Shown in pieces: positions 1-5,871 of a stretch of DNA of 5,871 nt. The translations under genes were made by a program, and so were the position numbers. The stretch comes from an uncultured Lachnospiraceae bacterium (lineage in GTDB: Bacteria > Bacillota > Clostridia > Lachnospirales > Lachnospiraceae). How positions within the stretch are numbered: position 1 is the first letter of the stretch; each line of letters begins with the position of its first letter. The DNA is taken from NCBI GenBank assembly GCA_910576975.1, contig CAJTJY010000050.1, positions 1 through 5,871 of the forward strand, read 5' to 3'. The notes below the pieces were generated by a model. It was not told where the DNA came from and made no database searches. It worked only from the letters and a program-made list of their open reading frames with translations.

Positions 1-12
1 ACATATATTTTC

Positions 13-480
13 TTATATGCAAATCTTTTTGGCAAGAGGTTTGTCAACAGCTCGAATATATGTCACAAGGGGCAGATCCACCAGTTCAAACGAAGCAATT
101 TTGTAAGCTGACACGCCCAAGCCTTCCAAGAAATCTGTAGATGTCTGATCAAACGGCGTTGACAGGAAATCGATCGCAGCTCTTTCTGCCTCCTCTTTCA
201 ATTCCTGTTGCCACTCCCAAGGCGTATAAGCTTTCTGATATAGATGATACAAATTCTCTCCGTCCCATGTACCTTCTGAAATCTGAAAATATCGGTGATC
301 ACAGTCAATGGTCATTGTATCTGGCGTATACGTCTGAAGCTTGATACAGTCTGCGCCTGACTCCTTGGCTGCATGGATGATTTCTTTGGCACGTTCCAGG
401 CTGCCTGCATGATTTGCCGACATTTCCGCAATGATATACGCCGGAAACCCAGTTCCAATCTCTCGGTCTTTGATTTTCAT
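13..480 (-). CDS. pseI: Truncated pseudaminic acid synthase (PseI), N-terminal fragment, probably non-functional
   Basis: Open frame of 155 codons, against roughly 340 for intact PseI/NeuB-family synthases, which condense a 2,4-diacetamido hexose with phosphoenolpyruvate. The fragment matches the N-terminal half of the TIM barrel: YIIAEMSANHAGS (15-27), IKLQTYTPDTMT (46-57), GTWDGENLYHLYQKAYTPWEW (70-90), FLSTPFD (105-111) and YKIASFEL (126-133). The TYTPD and WD..LY.LY..A.TP.EW blocks point to PseI rather than NeuB. After KPL (147-149) the family continues with a strand and STGMA or STGIA; here it reads AKKICI and stops, and no other frame restores STGMA. The metal-binding histidines of the second barrel half and the C-terminal SAF (antifreeze-like) domain are absent, so this product should be inactive. 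The start is firm: ATGA overlap with pseF and GGAAGGTG 7 nt upstream. Either the gene is broken here or the left edge is an assembly junction. Confidence 0.82.
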   Translation of the reverse strand: MKIKDREIGTGFPAYIIAEMSANHAGSLERAKEIIHAAKESGADCIKLQTYTPDTMTIDCDHRYFQISEGTWDGENLYHLYQKAYTPWEWQQELKEEAERAAIDFLSTPFDQTSTDFLEGLGVSAYKIASFELVDLPLVTYIRAVDKPLAKKICI

Positions 481-1187
481 TGCCTTTCACCTTCCTTTTG
501 ATGCATCAGCTTGTATTTCACCTCCGCCAGCCTCCAGTCCTCCAAGGTATCAATATCCTGAACTTCGATCTCATCCATGATGACCGGGACGGTTTTCTGC
601 AAAACCATGCTTTTCTGCTGCAAAAACGGCTCGACACGCATCAAGTAGAACTGTCCGCAGTCGTGATACCAAGGTTCTAAGTCCTGAGATCGTTTCAAAC
701 GGTTTTCGGGCCATTTGTATTCCACCAGCCCAGCCTCCATCACAAAGCAGCGCTGCGGCGGAAAAGAATACCGCACCACCGGAACCACGCCATCAGCCTG
801 CGCTTGCTCTAATTTTTCCATGCTCTCTTGCAATTTTTCTGCAGTCAAAAATGGAGCCGTTGGATATATGCAGCATACCTTGTCAAACTGAATTCCCTGT
901 TCTTGATACTGACGTAGCACTTCTATGAGCACCTCATGAGTCATCGCCATGTCTCCAGAGTTCTCTTTGGAACGCAAAAACGGCACCATTGCGCCTGCGT
1001 TTTTAGCGATTCTGGCAATCTCCTCGTCATCCGTGGAGACCATCACCTCTTGGAATACGCCGCTATCTAATGCTGCCTCAATGGAATACTCAATAATCGG
1101 CTTTCCACAAAATAATTTAATATTCTTTCTCGGGATCCGCTTGCTTCCGCCTCTTGCGGTGATCACTGCCAGACATGTACCTTCCAT
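477..1187 (-). CDS. pseF: Pseudaminic acid cytidylyltransferase (PseF)
   Basis: Protein of 236 residues, a full-length member of the NeuA/KdsB-type CMP-sugar cytidylyltransferases. It activates a nonulosonic acid with CTP to the CMP-sugar, the donor for glycosylation, in the cytosol. The N-terminal nucleotide-binding loop reads ITARGGSKRIPRKN (9-22), followed by GKPIIEYSIEAAL (28-40), VSTDDEEIA (50-58), CCIYPTAPF (105-113), FPPQR (142-146), KRSQDLEPWYHDCGQFY (165-181) and EVQDIDTLEDW (208-218). The SQDLEP...YHDCGQFY and FPPQR blocks match what I know of PseF rather than sialate-specific NeuA, and the adjacent PseI-like gene agrees. A legionaminate or other nonulosonate specificity cannot be fully excluded from sequence alone. 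The start has AAGGAGG at 9 nt, overlapping the upstream TAA, so translation is probably coupled. Its TGA overlaps the pseI ATG as ATGA. Confidence 0.9.
   Translation of the reverse strand: MEGTCLAVITARGGSKRIPRKNIKLFCGKPIIEYSIEAALDSGVFQEVMVSTDDEEIARIAKNAGAMVPFLRSKENSGDMAMTHEVLIEVLRQYQEQGIQFDKVCCIYPTAPFLTAEKLQESMEKLEQAQADGVVPVVRYSFPPQRCFVMEAGLVEYKWPENRLKRSQDLEPWYHDCGQFYLMRVEPFLQQKSMVLQKTVPVIMDEIEVQDIDTLEDWRLAEVKYKLMHQKEGERQ
488..495 (-). promoter_or_regulatory. Ribosome binding site of pseI fragment
   Basis: GGAAGGTG, 7 nt before the ATG at 480 and within the last codons of pseF. A second AAAGG lies only 2 nt from the ATG and is too close to be the main site. Confidence 0.6.
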
Positions 1188-1196
1188 ACTCTCTCT

Positions 1197-1203
1197 CCTC
1201 CTT
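1197..1203 (-). promoter_or_regulatory. Ribosome binding site of pseF overlapping the aminotransferase stop
   Basis: AAGGAGG, 9 nt before the pseF ATG at 1187. The last A of the aminotransferase TAA (1205-1203) is the first base of this site, so a terminating ribosome would clear it and could reinitiate, which suggests translational coupling. Confidence 0.8.
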
Positions 1204-2492
1204 TAGCGTAGCTCATCCAAATGATCTGCAACCTTATGAAACGCCTTAAGCACATCATCCAAATCATCTTTTGTCATAAACGGACGCATCAATTCATGGA
1301 AAATGGTTTCTGAACTGCATACTTTTTCACAGACTGGACAGATTCCCAGATCATAATGCACATCTTTTGAGAATGGATAGCTAGTATTTCCATATGCCGT
1401 TTTCTTCTGAAATAGCGGCTGTGCATATAACGGTTTCAGATAGCCGAGGCCAATCTTGACTCCCTCTGTCTCTCGCAATTCAATGGGCATTAACTCTGCC
1501 TGCATCGCTTCCACAAAACGTTCCCTTGTCACTCCCGTTGCGTCCTCGTCGTACTTCATTGCATGAATATAGTAAGAATGCTCGCAGCCCTCTCGTATGC
1601 CTGGCAGTGACAAAAATGGAATATCCCTTAAATTATCCTCCAGATAACGGACATTCTTTCTTCTCTCCTCCACCAGCCATTTCAGTTTTTTTAACTGTTC
1701 TCTGGTTATCGCAGCTTCCAGTTCTGTCATGCGAAAATTAAAGCCAATCATATTATTGAAGTTTGTAACGCCTTTGTTTTCCACCACGGCTTCTGCATGA
1801 TTTCGAATCAGGCGCATACGCTCTGCAAACTGATCATTGTCTGTCACCAAAATGCCGCCCTCTCCGCAATGGATATGCTTATGATAATTCAGAGAGAAAA
1901 TTCCGATATCCCCCAGCGTGCCAGCATATCTTCCATGATATGTCGCCAAAGGCGCCTGGGCATTATCTTCAATAATATACAATCCATGCTTTTTTGCAAT
2001 CTGGTTGATTCTTTCTGCGTCATAAGGCTGTCCTAAAATATCAACCACGATAATTGCCTTCGTCTTATCGGTAATTTTTTTCTCAATGTCCTGCGGATCA
2101 AGACAATAATAGTCATATTCAATATCAGCAAATACTGGAACCGCATTGTATATCAGCGGAGCAGTAGCAGATGCGCACATCGTATATGGCGAGACAATTA
2201 CCTCGTCCCCTGGCGCCAAACCGACCGCTCCTGCTGCACAATATAAAGCGGAAGTGGCTGAATTAACTGATATGGCATGTTTCACGCCATAATATGCCGC
2301 CCACTCCTGTTCCATTGCCTGTACTTGTGGACCTCCATAAAAATCCTTTGACCAGCAACCTAAGTATTTAGACAAAATCCCGCTTTGCAATACCTTTGCC
2401 ACAGCCTGCTGTTCTTCCTCTCCAATGACACGGTATGCCGGAAATAATGTCGTCCTGACTTTTGTTCCGCCATTGATCGCCAATACGCTCAT
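1203..2492 (-). CDS. DegT/DnrJ/EryC1/StrS-family PLP-dependent sugar aminotransferase
   Basis: Protein of 429 residues, fold-type I PLP aminotransferase that converts a keto-sugar or keto-cyclitol to the amine, usually using glutamate or glutamine. Visible landmarks are NSATSA (77-82, phosphate/PLP contact), SPYTMCASAT (101-110), IIEDNAQA with Asp176 (pyridine-nitrogen contact) and FSLNYHKHIHCGEGG (199-213), in which Lys205 is the expected Schiff-base lysine. It is longer than PseC-type enzymes (about 380 residues) and begins with LAINGGTKVRTTLFP, an N-terminus I associate with the AHBA synthase / scyllo-inosose aminotransferase branch, so I do not name it pseC. The C-terminus carries an unusual Cys cluster CPVCEKVC (385-392). 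The pairing with a Gfo/Idh oxidoreductase upstream suggests consecutive oxidation and amination (inference). The ATG overlaps the previous stop as ATGA and has AGGAGG 10 nt upstream. Its TAA lies inside the pseF ribosome binding site. Confidence 0.88.
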   Translation of the reverse strand: MSVLAINGGTKVRTTLFPAYRVIGEEEQQAVAKVLQSGILSKYLGCWSKDFYGGPQVQAMEQEWAAYYGVKHAISVNSATSALYCAAGAVGLAPGDEVIVSPYTMCASATAPLIYNAVPVFADIEYDYYCLDPQDIEKKITDKTKAIIVVDILGQPYDAERINQIAKKHGLYIIEDNAQAPLATYHGRYAGTLGDIGIFSLNYHKHIHCGEGGILVTDNDQFAERMRLIRNHAEAVVENKGVTNFNNMIGFNFRMTELEAAITREQLKKLKWLVEERRKNVRYLEDNLRDIPFLSLPGIREGCEHSYYIHAMKYDEDATGVTRERFVEAMQAELMPIELRETEGVKIGLGYLKPLYAQPLFQKKTAYGNTSYPFSKDVHYDLGICPVCEKVCSSETIFHELMRPFMTKDDLDDVLKAFHKVADHLDELR

Positions 2493-3640
2493 AGTCCAAT
2501 TTCCTCCTCAATTACCCGAAGTATCTGGTCTCCCGCATGTTCTACATTGGGGGGATATCCTATGACCCTATCCTGCGGCAGCCTGCAAGAATCACTCCTC
2601 TTATTGTTTTTATATTGTAAAAATAATAGTTCCAGCCTGCTAAGCAGCTCTTCTTTCGTCAATATGCTCTTGCATTGCCCTGTCTTGTCCAGCACAAAGG
2701 GATTTTCCCGTTTTAAGCCAATCTCAATGCTCAAGACAGGCTTTCTGCAAATCACAGATTCCAGCAAGAACATCGAAGACATGCCGCAGACTAGATCCGC
2801 ACTTTTCATAACAGAAAAATTGCCTGCTTGCGGATTACAATCCAATGTTATGTTTTCATTTTTCAGCTTCTTTAATACTTTTATCCAAGATGCGGGATTT
2901 TCTCTCGGATGTGGACGGATAATCACTCGTATCTTCTCCCCATGCTGCTTTGACAATTTTTCCAGGCAGCGATATAAAAGGTCGAAAATGGTCTTCTCAT
3001 TATAGCCCCAGTACATATCTGCGCTATCATGATCATAATCCTGTGAAATAGGCTCTGACACAAATACAATATTCCATCTTTCTTTTCCATAAACGGCTTT
3101 GGCATGTTTGAATTTCTCACGCACCGTATCAAAATGAGGCTGCCCTGTAAGAATAATCTTATCTTTTGGAATTCCGTCTCTTTGCAGCAATTCCTTTGCC
3201 AGAGCATCCATAGCGCAAATCCCATAGGGCAGGTAAGGATGTTGCCGATTCCTGTGATACATTTCCTGCCGCTTATAATCACAATCCGAAAAGCGAATCC
3301 CCAAGTTGATCCACTGATCTAAGATGGCAAAAGCTTTCAACTGCAATCGCTCTGCAGCTTTCCACAGATAGCGTTCCGTAAAATCATCGAGGCTGGTTCC
3401 TGTAATCAATACCTCTGGCTTTATTGCCTGCAGAAAAATCATCGCTTCTTTCGGGCTTTTCAAGTCCCATTCTTGCTGCAGATCCTTTACCGGCAATCCT
3501 GCTGCCTGCAGCGAGTGAACCGCAAATTCCTTGGCATAGAGCAAGAGCTCATACGTTCCTTCCAACTTCTCGTAAATAGGGGCAATTACATTCGCCCCGC
3601 CCGGATCCCGGGCAAAAAGCAGCACTTTCTTCAAAAACAT
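2489..3640 (-). CDS. Unrecognised GT-B-like protein of surface glycan locus
   Basis: Protein of 383 residues, cytosolic, no signal peptide or membrane helix. It starts with a beta strand and glycine-rich loop, LLFARDPGGANVIAPI (7-22), continues with EVLITGTSLDDFTER (76-90), GQPHFD (166-171), RVIIRPHPRE (238-247) and SADLVCGMSSMFLLES (280-295), then KPVLSIE (300-306). The RPHP plus SSxxLLES pairing is typical of the C-terminal nucleotide-sugar half of UDP-GlcNAc 2-epimerase-like, CDP-glycerol transferase-like and other GT-B enzymes. I see no PseG signature (the early G-x-G-H followed by R-C of that UDP-sugar hydrolase), so I do not call it PseG, although a GT-B protein inside a Pse locus makes a hydrolase role possible. 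A glycosyltransferase or an accessory sugar enzyme is the best guess. The ATG at 3640 has GAGG only 3 nt upstream; an in-frame TTG at 3634 would have 9 nt spacing and would give a TTGA overlap with the previous stop. The stop overlaps the aminotransferase start as ATGA. Confidence 0.6.
   Translation of the reverse strand: MFLKKVLLFARDPGGANVIAPIYEKLEGTYELLLYAKEFAVHSLQAAGLPVKDLQQEWDLKSPKEAMIFLQAIKPEVLITGTSLDDFTERYLWKAAERLQLKAFAILDQWINLGIRFSDCDYKRQEMYHRNRQHPYLPYGICAMDALAKELLQRDGIPKDKIILTGQPHFDTVREKFKHAKAVYGKERWNIVFVSEPISQDYDHDSADMYWGYNEKTIFDLLYRCLEKLSKQHGEKIRVIIRPHPRENPASWIKVLKKLKNENITLDCNPQAGNFSVMKSADLVCGMSSMFLLESVICRKPVLSIEIGLKRENPFVLDKTGQCKSILTKEELLSRLELLFLQYKNNKRSDSCRLPQDRVIGYPPNVEHAGDQILRVIEEEIGL
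2503..2508 (-). promoter_or_regulatory. Ribosome binding site of the aminotransferase gene
   Basis: AGGAGG, 10 nt upstream of the ATG at 2492 and inside the end of the preceding coding region. It supports the ATGA-overlap start over any later ATG. Confidence 0.75.
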
Positions 3641-4569
3641 TCACCTCGAATCCTGCTACAAAGTTGCAACGCCCTGATGCCGTCCTCAAGCGTGCATGCC
3701 AATTCCTTGCCATGTTCCAAGAAATCTGCGGCATGTTCCATAAGCCCCCTGACGGCATTGCTATAATTCACGGATTCCTTTTTTGACAAAACATAATTAT
3801 AATATCCACTGTAAGTTTGGGACTCTCTTATTTGATACCGCTCTATCCAAGTACCGCCGTCCAGAATGCGGATCCTCATCTTTTCAAACAGCAATTCCAG
3901 TTCAAAAATCGTTACAATGCGGCTGTCAATGGCAATCATATGAAACTGTCCATCCTCAATCTTTAAAATGGCGTCTTTGCTTTTATCTCCGTCAAAATCG
4001 TGTATTTCTGTTGGTAAAACTTCGAGGCACTCTGCGCTTCCAAAGAGAAACCTAAGAAAGTCAATCATATGGGAGCCATTGTGGAGAATGCCTTTTCCAT
4101 AATAGCCCACGCCCTTTAAAAAACTGCCATAATGAGGTATTTCCTGCCGCAGCTTCTGAAACTCTTTTAAAAACCTGCGGCTATAATTCAGCAAAAGAGG
4201 AATTCTGCCACCGTAGATCCTTTGAACCGCTCTTGCCTCTTCCATAGATACAGCTAGAGGCTTTTCGGTTATCACAAGCCTTGGATGATATTTTGCTGCC
4301 TGTTGCAATACTTCCTTATGATATGAATCCGGCACGCAGCAAGAAATAACCTCTGCGCCTTTGAGTGCATCATCCAAAGCCTCGTAGGCGCGGCATCCCC
4401 AGATCTGCGCCGCCTGTTTTGCTTTTGTTTGATCCTTGTCATAAAATCCACGCAGGCAAAACAAAGGATTTTGCTGATACCCATGGGCATGAGTTAAAAT
4501 ATGCGAACTATGTGGCGAATCAAAACCGGCTGCGATATTCCCAGCTCCAATAATCACTGCGTGGTACAT
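3631..4569 (-). CDS. Gfo/Idh/MocA-family NAD(P)-dependent oxidoreductase
   Basis: Protein of 312 residues, a normal length for the family. The N-terminal Rossmann motif GAGNIA is at residues 8-13. TEKPLA (101-106) carries the family's E-K-P signature, with Lys103 the expected catalytic lysine. GxxHNGSHMIDFLRFLFG (160-177) supplies the usual substrate-pocket His167 and Asp170. The family oxidises or reduces a sugar or cyclitol hydroxyl with NAD(P). Unlike many members there is an expanded stretch after the GxG (GFDSPHSSHILTHAHGY, about residues 15-31), which I associate with the subset found in surface-glycan clusters (recall, not checked). Substrate is unknown; with the DegT aminotransferase two genes downstream it may generate a keto-sugar for amination (inference). 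The frame stays open to 4668, but that would overlap the preceding gene by 86 nt. The ATG at 4569 has AAGGGGG 4 nt upstream and leads straight into the first beta strand, so it is chosen. Its stop overlaps the next gene's start by 10 nt. Confidence 0.85.
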   Translation of the reverse strand: MYHAVIIGAGNIAAGFDSPHSSHILTHAHGYQQNPLFCLRGFYDKDQTKAKQAAQIWGCRAYEALDDALKGAEVISCCVPDSYHKEVLQQAAKYHPRLVITEKPLAVSMEEARAVQRIYGGRIPLLLNYSRRFLKEFQKLRQEIPHYGSFLKGVGYYGKGILHNGSHMIDFLRFLFGSAECLEVLPTEIHDFDGDKSKDAILKIEDGQFHMIAIDSRIVTIFELELLFEKMRIRILDGGTWIERYQIRESQTYSGYYNYVLSKKESVNYSNAVRGLMEHAADFLEHGKELACTLEDGIRALQLCSRIRGECF

Positions 4570-4573
4570 TTTT

Positions 4574-4580
4574 CCCCCTT
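4574..4580 (-). promoter_or_regulatory. Ribosome binding site deciding the Gfo/Idh start
   Basis: AAGGGGG in the 13-nt gap between two genes, 4 nt before the ATG at 4569. It argues against the open-frame extension up to 4668, which would begin inside the upstream gene. Confidence 0.65.
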
Positions 4581-4582
4581 CA

Positions 4583-5833
4583 TTACAAGTAGCTGTCCAC
4601 CAGCTTGCGGAAACGCTCCTCTGCATCCGCTGGCCAGAAGCTGTTAATTTCAGCACGGTACCTGACATTCCTGTGATAACTGACTACTTCCTGATATAGT
4701 TGTTCTTCATCATCTACCATAATTATATCGCCATTATCGGCAACCTCTTGGATAATCTCATTCGGCCTTGCCTCGCTAAAATTATCCGCCTTGTCTTTGA
4801 ACGCAATTACTTTCACCATAGAAAACGGAAGCGCATCAAATATTCCAGAACTCCTAATTCCCACCACAATGTCTGACATGCCCACAAGTTCTCGGATGTC
4901 GAGGCTTCCATCGATAAACTGTATATTCTCCGTTTCTTCTATTCTCCGCTTTTCTTTCTCACTCCACAGTTCGGCACTGTGCATCTTATACACAACTAAG
5001 TATTTGCTTCTGTCCAATCTCGCAGCCAAATTTTTTGCATAGGTAAATATTTCATTCTCCAAACTGGAAATAAACGATATAACGATAGTAGGATATTTGT
5101 ATTGCGGCTCTGGGATGCCAGCATACGCTCCGGGTTTCCCAATCCCTATCACCTTGTCATTTCCCAATTCCCTGCATTTCTTTGCCACAATATTACTATA
5201 CACAATCAAATAGTCGGCATACACCAAATGCTTATGAAAAGTGTCAACTGTTCCCACTCCATGATCAATTTCCAATGTTGGAATTCCCAATTCCTTTGCC
5301 GTATCACGAAGATACGTAAGCGCCATATCCTGTCCATGTGAATAAATGATCACCTTGGGTTTCACCTTTTCGATCACTTTTCTATAAAAATTTAGAAACC
5401 CTTCCCGTTCTTTCATGATATAGGACGCTTTAAATAAGCAATGTGCCAAAATATCGTCTGCAAATTTAATATCCAATGTTTCCTCCAAAGGATGAATAAA
5501 TTGAGACCACAAAAATTCCAATAATTCCTGCTTATCCACCGACTGAACTCCATAAATTTTAGGAATCGCCATCTTTGTAACAGGCTGCCAATTTTTAGTA
5601 GGAACAGCCTCTACCATATCATTTGAAAAAACATATTCCATATCCAAATACTTCTCTTCGTCCAGACTGGATATGAAAGTTTCTATTGCCGTATGGACAA
5701 GCGAGCCATGATATTCTCTCCTCATAGGCAATGTCACAAACAGGACTTCTTTCTGTGGAAGCCCTTCTATCAGTTCTCTGACTCTGTCTGCTTCCCGTCT
5801 ATGTGAGTAACTAGGAAAAAAGAAAAGCCGCAT
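4583..5833 (-). CDS. GT-B-like surface polysaccharide / glycosyltransferase-type protein
   Basis: Protein of 416 residues if started at 5833. I do not recognise a named family with certainty. It has no signal peptide or membrane segment and looks cytosolic. It reads as two Rossmann-like halves: an N-terminal half starting with a hydrophobic strand (RLFFFPS) and containing VIIYSHGQD (about 161-169) and LGIPTLEIDHGVG (about 182-194), and a C-terminal half with YKMHSAELW (about 282) and SDIVVGIRSSGIFDALPF (about 320-337). The His-Gly of the first half and the S/T-rich 'SSGIFDAL' near the end match the pattern of UDP-GlcNAc 2-epimerase-like, CDP-glycerol glycerophosphotransferase-like and capsule GT-B enzymes. 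It is probably a glycosyl- or glycerophosphoryl-type transferase for a surface glycan (inference from fold pattern and neighbours). An ATG at 5842 is in frame, but AGGGA abuts it with no spacing and sits 9 nt from the ATG at 5833, so the latter is preferred. An in-frame TAG lies two codons upstream of 5842, so the gene cannot start earlier. It ends 13 nt before the oxidoreductase gene. Confidence 0.6.
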   Translation of the reverse strand: MRLFFFPSYSHRREADRVRELIEGLPQKEVLFVTLPMRREYHGSLVHTAIETFISSLDEEKYLDMEYVFSNDMVEAVPTKNWQPVTKMAIPKIYGVQSVDKQELLEFLWSQFIHPLEETLDIKFADDILAHCLFKASYIMKEREGFLNFYRKVIEKVKPKVIIYSHGQDMALTYLRDTAKELGIPTLEIDHGVGTVDTFHKHLVYADYLIVYSNIVAKKCRELGNDKVIGIGKPGAYAGIPEPQYKYPTIVISFISSLENEIFTYAKNLAARLDRSKYLVVYKMHSAELWSEKEKRRIEETENIQFIDGSLDIRELVGMSDIVVGIRSSGIFDALPFSMVKVIAFKDKADNFSEARPNEIIQEVADNGDIIMVDDEEQLYQEVVSYHRNVRYRAEINSFWPADAEERFRKLVDSYL

Positions 5834-5835
5834 TT

Positions 5836-5871
5836 TCAGCATTCCCTAATTTTATTAGTCAAATTTCTTCC
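5836..5871 (-). other. Possible 3' end of an upstream gene (window edge)
   Basis: One minus-strand frame is open from the right edge to a TGA at 5838-5836, 2 nt before the preferred ATG at 5833. This would fit the tight spacing of the rest of the operon. The two other frames stop at 5861-5859 and 5857-5855, so any of the three could be the end of the preceding gene. Only 11 codons are visible and no function can be read from them. Confidence 0.25.

Noticed and set aside
2..19. Inverted repeat CATATA / TATATG with a 6-nt loop at the left edge
   Set aside because: Short and purely AT-rich, with no following T-run in the transcribed direction, so it is not a convincing terminator or recombination site. 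It lies in the divergent tail of pseI and should be re-examined if more flank becomes available.
1203..2492. Calling the DegT aminotransferase pseC because of the neighbouring pse genes
   Set aside because: It is about 50 residues longer than PseC-type enzymes and its N-terminus resembles the AHBA/scyllo-inosose branch; context alone is not enough for the name.
2547..3005. 152-codon plus-strand open frame
   Set aside because: Antisense shadow of the GT-B-like gene; low-complexity Ser/Leu-rich translation, no recognisable domain, and no supporting neighbours on that strand.
2923..3282. 119-codon minus-strand open frame in another phase
   Set aside because: Lies fully inside the 3640-2489 gene, whose own frame has clear GT-B motifs; the alternative translation has no recognisable features.
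3549..3758. 69-codon minus-strand open frame spanning the Gfo/Idh and GT-B junction
   Set aside because: Overlaps two well-supported coding frames and has no family match.
4570..4668. N-terminal extension of the Gfo/Idh gene to an ATG at 4668
   Set aside because: The extra 33 residues overlap the preceding gene by 86 nt, have no family similarity, and a good ribosome binding site sits just before the internal ATG at 4569.
1..5871. RNA genes, CRISPR arrays, insertion sequences, promoters or terminators
   Set aside because: Coding regions fill the window almost completely, the largest gap is about 15 nt, and no repeat array, transposase, tRNA-like fold or stem-loop followed by a T-run was seen on either strand by eye.

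Overview
The window holds one tightly packed set of genes, all on the minus strand, so transcription runs from base 5871 down to base 1. The genes are separated by gaps of at most about 15 nt or overlap by 4-10 nt. No promoter, terminator, RNA gene, CRISPR array or transposase is visible, so the window looks like the interior to distal part of a longer operon. Strong AGGAGG-type ribosome binding sites, moderately low GC (by eye, not counted) and AT-leaning wobble positions suggest a Firmicute, most likely a clostridial or Lachnospiraceae-type bacterium. That taxonomic call is inference.

In order of transcription the genes are: (1) 5833-4583, a GT-B-like surface-glycan protein; (2) 4569-3631, a Gfo/Idh/MocA NAD(P)-dependent sugar oxidoreductase; (3) 3640-2489, a second GT-B-like protein of unrecognised exact family; (4) 2492-1203, a DegT/DnrJ/EryC1/StrS PLP aminotransferase; (5) 1187-477, PseF, the CMP-pseudaminate cytidylyltransferase; (6) 480-13, the N-terminal part of PseI, pseudaminate synthase, which breaks off abruptly near the left edge.

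PseF and PseI are the two most securely identified genes. They catalyse the last two steps of pseudaminic acid (or a close nonulosonic acid) biosynthesis: PseI condenses the 6-deoxy-AltdiNAc hexose with phosphoenolpyruvate, and PseF activates the product with CTP. The classical earlier enzymes (PseB, PseC, PseH, PseG) are not in the window. The Gfo/Idh plus DegT pair resembles an 'oxidise a hydroxyl, then transaminate the ketone' module and may build or modify an extra amino sugar or a Pse variant. The two GT-B-like proteins are candidates for transferring the activated sugars to flagellin, capsule or another surface acceptor. These last roles are inference.

The main anomaly is that pseI ends after 155 codons where the family needs roughly 340. 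Homology stops after about residue 149, and the last ~33 bases look unrelated to the family. This is either a real rearrangement or insertion junction or an assembly/contig-edge artefact. Overall the locus reads as accessory surface glycosylation with a partly unassigned chemistry, rather than a wholly new class of system.
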